NCBI RefSeq assembly: GCF_900177245.1
Contig: NZ_FXBM01000002.1
Coordinates: 558,001-622,000 of the forward strand
DNA: 64,000 bases
Direction: 5' to 3'
Source of the DNA: Rathayibacter oskolensis
GTDB taxonomy: Bacteria > Actinomycetota > Actinomycetes > Actinomycetales > Microbacteriaceae
The notes under the pieces were generated by a model. That model was not told where the DNA came from and made no database searches. It worked only from the letters and a program-made list of their open reading frames with translations. The position numbers and the translations under genes were made by a program. Below, piece after piece: positions 48,101 through 53,621 of the stretch (position 1 is its first letter; each line of letters starts with the position of its first letter).

Positions 48101-48198
48101 TCGTCGGTCCGGTGCCGCGCGCGGCGATCCGGCTGTGGGATGGGGCGCGCTCTGCGTCGGAGCCCGTGGTCGCACCTGAAGGCGACTCGGGGATCTAG
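45154..48198 (+). CDS. Large two-helix membrane protein of tubulin-like operon
   Basis: This 1014-residue protein follows the tubulin-like gene by 2 bp. About 600 N-terminal residues lack a signal peptide and are presumably cytoplasmic (KAAIVLLPSGAQGETLLELAAQW). Two closely spaced membrane helices follow (about 627-649 and 665-690). Coiled-coil-like charged segments flank them (GERRRAEDEVSYLVGEI and RFERRIEVERTRLAHYGASA). A second cytoplasmic domain of about 300 residues ends the protein. No known domain is recognised. The topology fits a membrane platform or adaptor for the tubulin-like protein. Confidence 0.85.
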   Translation: MADGSRPDGFWPDGKAAIVLLPSGAQGETLLELAAQWTKTGLLGQALWVLPEHVKTSAYAPPQIEAVVLGVGADLESVAISVDLFEALAEEQLGLVRLVTLRSALPERERDEAQDAVADLVSRWVRTSMPLPNPSATLADQTTELRRVTLICAPTAFQLRERVEAHEHGFVVIASPEDRSSPWSGDAFVRDDERFTGFTLTHLASVAGLWNGVTDGSVELFSRESDGGDSVWISRVFLNAVLTESLGRRVAAGVLQNAARPDSLLIDPSVSPPPPGTAFIDDAQIGGYVDRMVEGALRLDGGALTYDSAGALDVPEPARIGFFAQIGRFFAFSAGKLVQMPRWSARWLSSSANRSMTRALHTSEGSAVVGSSFDEVLDVRDRLLLADLDRLRDDEGRARVEAGAPAAMAHVRTTPQLWAGLRQLVFGALDGSADLRDAGFAPVEGAVPVFGRVGDVLALPDGPWESSGHDVPPGFPARVDWYALALADPRVQLQNWVTAGEASVAAEVPVAEPVPVGADAFDPPAQESLVESAAEPGVVRIEVPAEEPVVPPVDPEARRSGRLQALAEYDLWAGTQSSSFVWRFLDRIAGERRRAEDEVSYLVGEIDAIRPQRPGELLALRRDFHRSMLVGWVTVVALALAVGVGIWFVNDYAARDSGSFEPGLITSVLQWVLLGLGGAALFITLVSLVRYHAGWSRFERRIEVERTRLAHYGASARRAREEAARLRSVHRQAVDWLVLLSKAIHRPWHVPEVWTQHETFDVERGHMPFAVRLATVSGEETAAVARMRAAMTSKLVRRGWRHEAFEALVQEMAADYGAGQGFGLSALDEDLPHSSNHTRRMLLRALDDESLLTRIAAPRLADIVASVQRDEESIARPRVRPMGVNPLNALRRPEDYDGVELDLPWDDFLLESLTRADPMTPVSATVLTELQVGERYHERVTSFLVAPSRLQERLRFDPAAPIHVVPYEGATGAPVDLVWRVDVVGPVPRAAIRLWDGARSASEPVVAPEGDSGI

Positions 48199-49067
48199 TG
48201 GTGGGAGCGCCTCCGCCGCCCCGCCCGGGAGCGTTGCGGCGCGTGGCGCCCCCGGTGCTCCGCGGTAGGGTGCCGGCGCGAGTCGTGCGTCGGCGGGCGC
48301 CCTGGTGGGCGTTCGTCGTCGCCGCGGTGGCTGCTGCAGCTGTCGCGTTCGCCGTGGTCGGAGTCGGCGAAACGGTCGGCGCGCCGGGTGCTATCGGGAC
48401 AGCACCGGCATCTCCCTCCGAGGCTGTTGCTTCTGCGCCCGATTCGCCTGTCGCTTCACCGACCGCCACTACTGCCGCTTCGCCTGCTGCTGCTGTCGGC
48501 TCCGCCGCCGAGGCCCTCGCCGCCCTCGCGTCGATCCCGAAAGACGATGGCTTCGCCGACATCCCCTACGACCGCGACCTCTTCGGCCAGGCGTGGTCCG
48601 ACGTCGACCGCAACGGCTGCGACACCCGCAACGACATCCTCGGCCGCGACCTCCTCGATCCAGTGTTCAAGCCCGGCACCCGCGACTGCAAGGTCCGCTC
48701 GGGCCTCTTGATCGACCCCTACGACGGCACAGCAGTGTCGTTCGTCTCCGGCTCCGACACCTCCCGCCTCGTCCAGATCGACCACGTCGTCGCCCTCGGC
48801 TGGGCCTGGCACCACGGCGCCTGGGCCTGGACCGACGAGCAGCGCCTCGCCTTCGCGAACGACCCGGCGAACCTCGTCGCGGCCTCGGAGGAGACGAACC
48901 AGTCGAAGAGCGACGCCGGGCCAGGGGAGTGGCTGCCGCCGGAGCGGGAGCTGCAGTGCGGGTACGTGGAGCAGTTCGTGGGGGTGGTGAGCGGGTACGG
49001 GCTGGCGATCGGTGCAAGCGATCGGGCGGCGGCGAACGTGGCATTGACTGATTGCTTGGCCAATTGA
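48198..49067 (+). CDS. Membrane-anchored HNH nuclease (DUF1524-like)
   Basis: This 289-residue protein has an Arg/Pro-rich N-terminus, a membrane helix (about 36-58) and an Ala/Ser/Thr-rich stalk. The C-terminal HNH domain shows DH (195-196) in VQIDHVVALGWAW, Asn225 in NDPANLVAA, and NQSKSDAGPGEW (234-245), matching secreted DUF1524-type nucleases. Four cysteines (141, 164, 254, 286) suggest disulfides, so the domain is probably extracytoplasmic. The GTG start overlaps the stop of the preceding gene by one base (TAGTG), tying it to the tubulin-like operon; GTG 48201 is an alternative. Its link to the rest of the operon is unexplained. Confidence 0.88.
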   Translation: MVGAPPPPRPGALRRVAPPVLRGRVPARVVRRRAPWWAFVVAAVAAAAVAFAVVGVGETVGAPGAIGTAPASPSEAVASAPDSPVASPTATTAASPAAAVGSAAEALAALASIPKDDGFADIPYDRDLFGQAWSDVDRNGCDTRNDILGRDLLDPVFKPGTRDCKVRSGLLIDPYDGTAVSFVSGSDTSRLVQIDHVVALGWAWHHGAWAWTDEQRLAFANDPANLVAASEETNQSKSDAGPGEWLPPERELQCGYVEQFVGVVSGYGLAIGASDRAAANVALTDCLAN

Positions 49068-49166
49068 CGCACGCTTTCGCAATGACTAGTCGGCAGCCTT
49101 CGGCGAAAAAGATCAATCATGAGCGATGCTCGCCATAAGCGACGCGCATTCTCCTAATGTCATTAA

Positions 49167-50252
49167 GTGCCCGTTCTCACAGTAGAAGATCTCACGCTCG
49201 AATTGAACATTTCTCGGGCCGATGCCTTTGAGCGGTTCTTCGACTTTTTTGGAGCGTCAGAGCTTCGTGAGGAATGGTCGTTTTCTAAGGGCGCGTACTC
49301 GGAGTTCGCGGCAAGAAACCCGGTTCCGCCGCAGTCGCCACGGCGTTTCGATTTAGTCGTCGGAGCTACGGTGCGGCGAGCCTCCCTGCTACGTGCGTTC
49401 GGCGGCAGGTCGCAGCGCGGAATCACCGTTTCGTCCTCGGCCTCGGATATCTTTGCGTTCACAAATCCAGCGGAGGGGGCCTCCTATGGGTACGACCAGC
49501 ATGAAGGTCCCCGCCCTGATGGTTCATACGCGTACACTGGCGAAGGGCCTGAAGGAGATCAAGAGTTTACTCACGGTAATCGCCTGCTTCGCGATGCGGA
49601 GGACCTGGGTCAAACTATCCGCCTTTTCTATGCAAAGGGCCCACGGGTAACGTACCTCGGCGCCTTCACGAACGGCGATCCGAAGTACCAATACGAGACC
49701 ATTTCGGCCGGAGATAAGAAGCCGCGCCAAGCTCTCATTTTCAATCTTGTGCCCGTTGATGCCGACGTCTCGTCTCTTGCGATCATCCCGGCGACAGGAG
49801 GGGAAGGGGTCAGGCGGTATAAATGGGTTGAGCCGGAATCTTCCGATGCGTTCTATGCGACTACTGGCGAAGCCGGCGAGGTTCGATCCATCACTAGGAC
49901 CGAATTTCTCCTGCAAGCTGATTTTGGTGCTTGGTTGGAGCGTTCTGGAACGCCTCCAGAACGGATCGGCCTGAATGTGGGCGTTGGATTCGTAAGTCCT
50001 GATTTCTACGTTCCTGCCACAACCTGGATTGTCGAAGCAAAAAAGTCAACTGCTCGACCATTCGTGCGCATGGCAATTGGTCAGGTTCTTGATTACGCGA
50101 ATCTGGCACGACGGAACCAGCTCCCAGCTATTCCTATGATATTACTTCCCAGTCGGCCCGAAGCAGATTTGATTGAGTTGATTTCTAGCTTAGGCATATT
50201 GCTTGCGGTCAGATCTGAGGATGGCTTCGCTGTTGTGGATTCGCCTGCGTGA
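49167..50252 (+). CDS. Probable type IV (modification-dependent) restriction endonuclease
   Basis: This 361-residue protein has an SRA-like region (about 60-200) with GITVSSSASDIFAF, YGYDQHEG, YAYTGEGPEGDQEFTHGNRLL and ETI, resembling the SRA domain of ScoMcrA-type enzymes that read modified DNA. It is followed by a PD-(D/E)XK nuclease core: Asp279 (SPDFYV), Glu290-x-Lys292 (IVEAKKS) and Gln306 (IGQVLDYA). It starts at GTG directly after an in-frame stop, and no good ribosome-binding site is visible. GC is markedly lower than in its neighbours and rare codons are frequent, indicating recent transfer. It probably cleaves foreign methylated or phosphorothioate DNA. Confidence 0.75.
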   Translation: MPVLTVEDLTLELNISRADAFERFFDFFGASELREEWSFSKGAYSEFAARNPVPPQSPRRFDLVVGATVRRASLLRAFGGRSQRGITVSSSASDIFAFTNPAEGASYGYDQHEGPRPDGSYAYTGEGPEGDQEFTHGNRLLRDAEDLGQTIRLFYAKGPRVTYLGAFTNGDPKYQYETISAGDKKPRQALIFNLVPVDADVSSLAIIPATGGEGVRRYKWVEPESSDAFYATTGEAGEVRSITRTEFLLQADFGAWLERSGTPPERIGLNVGVGFVSPDFYVPATTWIVEAKKSTARPFVRMAIGQVLDYANLARRNQLPAIPMILLPSRPEADLIELISSLGILLAVRSEDGFAVVDSPA

Positions 50253-50628
50253 GCTTGCGCACGGCGGGCAGGTCAGGCGGCGCCCAGTTCAACGCAGATA
50301 GATCCGCTCGCGTCAGCCAGCGGAGTTCATCATGATCTGTACTCGCCACTGGAGGTCGATCGCAGAGACTAGCCCACCAGCAGCTCAAGCGAATAATTCG
50401 GCCGTCCACGGCGGTATCGTCGCTGCTAAGCATTCCGCCGATTCTCACGCGAATCGCAAGCTCTTCCAGAATCTCGCGTTCGAGCGCCCGCTTGGGTTTC
50501 TCGCCAGGCTCAATCTTTCCGCCAGGGAACTCCCACTGGCCGCCGGCTGCCTTCTCGGGCCGCCGGCGACCCGCGAGAATCAGGTTCCCGTCGGAGATGA
50601 CTGCGGCAACGACCTCAAGAATTTGCAC
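50209..50628 (-). CDS. NUDIX hydrolase (MutT-like)
   Basis: This 139-residue pyrophosphohydrolase has the NUDIX box GGKIEPGEKPKRALEREILE plus EELAI, which carries the REILEEL metal-binding core. The N-terminal VVAAVISDGNLILAGRRRPEK and C-terminal DHDELRWLTRADL are typical of MutT/NudG proteins that clean oxidised or modified nucleoside triphosphates. The start is GTG with GGAG 3 bases upstream. Its last 44 bp overlap the 3' end of the restriction gene in convergent orientation, and it shares that gene's low GC. A role alongside the restriction enzyme is possible but not established. Confidence 0.88.
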   Translation of the reverse strand: MQILEVVAAVISDGNLILAGRRRPEKAAGGQWEFPGGKIEPGEKPKRALEREILEELAIRVRIGGMLSSDDTAVDGRIIRLSCWWASLCDRPPVASTDHDELRWLTRADLSALNWAPPDLPAVRKLTQANPQQRSHPQI

Positions 50629-50929
50629 CTCTCCATCTTGGTGTGCCGGCGAGCGGCCCGCCGACTGCGCTTCGATGCCTCGCCGTGTGCGCGTTAGCGA
50701 CGTTCTTGGACCTGCAACTGGTCGTGCAGGCCGACGAAGCCTGAGGAAGCTTCATTGGTTGGTTTTTGTGCCCGGCCGCCACGTGCCGCACAGCTGCAAT
50801 GGCGTGGTCAGCGACGGACGAATCGCGAGAAGAATGCAGGGACGCGTGCGTTTCCCGCATCCGTAGGACCCCGAACTGCGGGTTCGTGCCGTTCCGCGAC
50901 GGCGCGAAGTGTGCGGTGTTGTGTCCAGT
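50629..50929. other. Intergenic stretch with no recognisable gene
   Basis: About 300 bases between the NUDIX gene and the DUF3140 gene. Composition changes from moderate GC to the high GC of the genome. Short frames here lack codon bias and ribosome-binding sites. It may be the scarred right edge of the acquired low-GC segment; no repeat or integrase was seen. Confidence 0.5.
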
Positions 50930-51271
50930 TCACTTCTTGAGCGGGTCGTTCCCCCAGTTCATCAGCGAGTACCGCCACTTCGTCTCCGTCACGTCGCCCG
51001 ACGGCCGCTGCTTCGAGTGCCGGGCCACGTACGCCGTGACCTTCTTCATGTGCGCGTAGTCGTCATCGGTGAGGTCGGCCTGCTTGGTGCCGAGGATGTC
51101 GACGATGCGGCGGCCGCTCTCGTGGCCGGTGGACTCGCCTCCGCTTGCCGGCTTCTGGCCGACCTCCTTGGACTCGTCCTTCGCCAGCCAGTCCTCGATC
51201 TGCTTCACGGTCATGTTCACGGCGTCTTGGAACTCGTCGCGGATCGTGTGCTTCTCGTCGTCTGTGGTCAT
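50930..51271 (-). CDS. DUF3140-domain protein
   Basis: This 113-residue soluble protein has the motifs DEFQDAVNMTVKQIEDWLA, ESTGHESGRRIVDILGTK and DLTDDDYAHMKKVTAYVARHSKQRP...WRYSLMNWGNDPLKK, characteristic of the DUF3140 family found in bacteria and fungi. The function is unknown. The ATG at 51271 has an AGGACG site. It is divergent from a small membrane protein gene across a 154-bp region. Confidence 0.88.
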   Translation of the reverse strand: MTTDDEKHTIRDEFQDAVNMTVKQIEDWLAKDESKEVGQKPASGGESTGHESGRRIVDILGTKQADLTDDDYAHMKKVTAYVARHSKQRPSGDVTETKWRYSLMNWGNDPLKK

Positions 51272-51425
51272 CGTCGTCCTGCCTCTGCTCGCGACCCAGG
51301 GAAGGGGTACGCCTCCACTCGAGCGCCCCGTCGCCGAGAGGTCAAGCCCCATGCCCTCGCGCACCCGCCCACGTACCGTCGAAGACGTCCGCATTCGCGT
51401 GACCACCAGCAGAGAAGAGGCAGTC

Positions 51426-51980
51426 ATGCCCTCACGCAACACGCTCGTCCGCAGCCTCCACGACCTCGGTGCCGCCGCCTGGTTCGGAGGCTCCCTCATG
51501 GGCGCCGTCGGCCTCAACGGAGCCGCGTCCACCTCGTCCGACCCGGCCGAGCGCCTCCGCCTCGCCTCGAACGGCTGGGCCCGTTGGACTCCGGTGCAGC
51601 TCGCCGCGATCGCCGCGCACGGCGTCGGAGGCATCGGCCTCATCCTCGCCAACAAGACGCGCCTCGCCAACCAGCAGGAGAGCCGCACCAACACGATCGT
51701 CAAGACCGTCGTGACCGGCCTCGCCGGCGCCGCCTCGGTGATCGCCGCCATCGCCGGTGCGACTCAGGCGAAGCACGCCGACGAGGGCGCCAAGGGCGTC
51801 ACCGAGGCGTCGCCCAGCAACTCGCCCGAGCTGACGACTGCGCTGCGCGTGCAGAAGGTGACGCAGTGGGCGATCCCCGTCCTCACCGCCGTCATCATCA
51901 TCCTCGGCGCCCAGCAGGGCGAGCAGCAGCGTCCGATCAAGGGCCTGTTCGAGACCACGGCCCGCATGTTCCGCAAGTAA
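51426..51980 (+). CDS. Small membrane protein of unknown function
   Basis: This 184-residue protein has four hydrophobic segments: LGAAAWFGGSLMGAVGLNG, VQLAAIAAHGVGGIGLILA, VVTGLAGAASVIAAIAGA and WAIPVLTAVIIILGA. The cytoplasmic C-terminus is basic. A GAAGAGG site precedes the ATG. No characterised family was recognised. A 93-bp hairpin element follows 13 bp after the stop. Confidence 0.8.
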   Translation: MPSRNTLVRSLHDLGAAAWFGGSLMGAVGLNGAASTSSDPAERLRLASNGWARWTPVQLAAIAAHGVGGIGLILANKTRLANQQESRTNTIVKTVVTGLAGAASVIAAIAGATQAKHADEGAKGVTEASPSNSPELTTALRVQKVTQWAIPVLTAVIIILGAQQGEQQRPIKGLFETTARMFRK

Positions 51981-51993
51981 GGACTCGCCGTCG

Positions 51994-52086
51994 GGCGTCG
52001 ACAATTCAGGAAGGATCTCGCGGGGTCCGCGTGATCTAGGGGCCTCGGTGCCTCTCTCCGCCAATCCTTCCTGAATTGTTGACGCC
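51994..52086. repeat. Long inverted-repeat hairpin element (93 bp)
   Basis: The arms 51994-52016 and 52064-52086 are 23 nt long and complementary at 22 positions; the one mismatch becomes a G-U pair in RNA. The 47-nt loop contains a second hairpin (CGCGGggtCCGCG, 52019-52031) and a third near-palindrome around GGGGCCTCGGTGCCTC. It is too large for a simple terminator. It may be a dispersed palindromic repeat, a MITE-like remnant or a structured RNA, and it may also terminate the 51426-51980 transcript. Confidence 0.75.
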
Positions 52087-52147
52087 CCGAGCGCCGACGA
52101 TGTCGCGGCTGTTGACGCTCTCATCTCTACATAGGTAGCCTCGCCGC

Positions 52148-52459
52148 ATGACTCCGCTCTCTCGCGTCACCGCCGCCACCGCGGAAGCGCTGCGCACCCT
52201 GCTCGACGCCGACGGGCCGACCTGGGGGATGCTCGTCATCAAGGCGACCGGCCGCCCGGCGGGCAGCGTCTACCCGATCCTCGAGCGGCTCGAGGGTGCC
52301 GGCTGGGTGACCTCGGTGTGGGAGACGGACACCGAGCGTAGCGGTCCGCGCCGGCGGCTCTACGAGCTCACGGGCGAGGGGGCGGAGGCGGCACCTGCGG
52401 CGATCGCGCGCGTCACCGCTCCGCACCGCACCATCGGCATCGCGGGGGCGACCGCATGA
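52148..52459 (+). CDS. PadR-family transcriptional regulator (short)
   Basis: This 103-residue winged-helix protein has ATAEALRTLLDADGPTWGMLVIKATGRPAGSVYPILERLEGAGWV followed by the wing (RSGPRRRLYELTGEG), typical of minimal PadR regulators. Its stop overlaps the start of a membrane protein gene (ATGA, 52456-52459). In such pairs the regulator usually represses the membrane partner. The inducer is unknown. Confidence 0.88.
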   Translation: MTPLSRVTAATAEALRTLLDADGPTWGMLVIKATGRPAGSVYPILERLEGAGWVTSVWETDTERSGPRRRLYELTGEGAEAAPAAIARVTAPHRTIGIAGATA

Positions 52460-53562
52460 TCGACCTGCTGCTGCGCCTCCTGGCCCGCCTCCTGCCTCCG
52501 CTCGCGCGCGACCGCTACCTCGAGGAGTGGAGGGCCGATGTCGCGGGAGCACCCGAGCACCGGCGCGATGTGGTGCTCGGGGCGCTCGTGCTCAGCGCCA
52601 CCCTCGACCGGGGCCTGCCCGCGCACTCGGGCGAGCCGCGGTTTGTCCGGCCGCGACGCCTCGCTCGGCGGGGCCTGGGGCTCCTCACCGCGGCCGCCGT
52701 CGTGCTGATCGGCATCTCCCTCACCGGCGGAGGCATCGTCCCGGAGGGAGCGTCCGCGGGCGTGCTCGCCGCGCTGCAGACGACCGGTCGGATCCTCCTC
52801 GGGCTGGCGCTCGTCGCCGCGGCCCTCGGAGTCGTGCACCTGGCCGGTGCCGCCCGCGCCGCCGAGACGCGCACGGCCCGGGTGTCGCTGCTCGCGGCCG
52901 TCACCGGCCCGGCGGCGGTCGTCGTCGGTGTCCTGCTCCCGGGGGCTCCCTGGTGGCTGCCGTTGCTCGGCTTCGTCGTCGTGATCGCGGGGCTCGCCAC
53001 CGGCATCGCGGTGATCGGCGGCACCCGTCCGCTCGGTGTCGAGCACCGCACGGCGACCCGGCGGCAGCGCGTTCCCGTCGCCGTCGGCGGTGCCGCGCTG
53101 GTCGTGGCGTTGATCGTGGTCGGCGCGATCGACCTCCTCGTCTGGAACCCGCTCGCGAAGGTGCCCGGCACCGACCTCGCGACCATCTACGCGCTGATGG
53201 GCGAGCGCGACGGCTTCTCGATCACGGGCACCCTCGTGGCGACGGTGGTCTGGGCGGTCTTCTGGAGTGTGCCGGCCCTGTTCGTGGCGGGGCTCGCCGT
53301 GCACCGCACGGGCGAGCACCTCACTCCGCGACGTCCCGCGATCGTGATGCTCTCGCTGGTGGGCGCCGCGATCTTCTGCCGCTTCTTCACCGGCTTCGGC
53401 ATCGGCATGTCGATCGCCGACTCGTTCGCCACGAGCGGCGGCGACGGCTCGATCGTCTCGGCGGTGCTGCCCTCGGTGGGTCAGCTCGCCCTCGCGGGCG
53501 CGGCGATCGCGCTCGGCTGGGCGCCGCGGGTGCAGGCGCGACCGGTCGCGACTCCCGCGTAG
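52456..53562 (+). CDS. Polytopic membrane protein coupled to PadR regulator
   Basis: This 368-residue protein begins with an amphipathic segment (LLLRLLARLLPPLARDRYLEEWRADVA) of the kind found in permease-associated PadR partners. About eight hydrophobic helices follow, including GLGLLTAAAVVLIGISLTG and VAVGGAALVVALIVVGAIDLLV. No transporter motif was recognised. Coupling to PadR suggests a stress-inducible membrane function. A bidirectional hairpin follows. Confidence 0.82.
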   Translation: MIDLLLRLLARLLPPLARDRYLEEWRADVAGAPEHRRDVVLGALVLSATLDRGLPAHSGEPRFVRPRRLARRGLGLLTAAAVVLIGISLTGGGIVPEGASAGVLAALQTTGRILLGLALVAAALGVVHLAGAARAAETRTARVSLLAAVTGPAAVVVGVLLPGAPWWLPLLGFVVVIAGLATGIAVIGGTRPLGVEHRTATRRQRVPVAVGGAALVVALIVVGAIDLLVWNPLAKVPGTDLATIYALMGERDGFSITGTLVATVVWAVFWSVPALFVAGLAVHRTGEHLTPRRPAIVMLSLVGAAIFCRFFTGFGIGMSIADSFATSGGDGSIVSAVLPSVGQLALAGAAIALGWAPRVQARPVATPA

Positions 53563-53573
53563 GACCGCACGCA

Positions 53574-53611
53574 GAAGCGGGGCCGACGGACGAGCCGTCG
53601 ACCCCGCCTTC
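53574..53611. terminator. Bidirectional intrinsic terminator
   Basis: The arms GAAGCGGGG..GACGG (53574-53589) and CCGTC..CCCCGC.TTC (53595-53611) form an interrupted stem around the loop ACGAG, between two convergent genes. Confidence 0.7.
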
Positions 53612-53621
53612 GATCTGTCTG

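Noticed and set aside
50615-50860. 81-codon minus-strand frame in the gap after the NUDIX gene
   Set aside because: No ribosome-binding site, no codon bias and no recognisable motif.
50766-51059. Cys-rich plus-strand frame (CRTAAMAWSATDESREEC...)
   Set aside because: Its second half is antisense to the DUF3140 gene, and its codon usage is not that of a gene.
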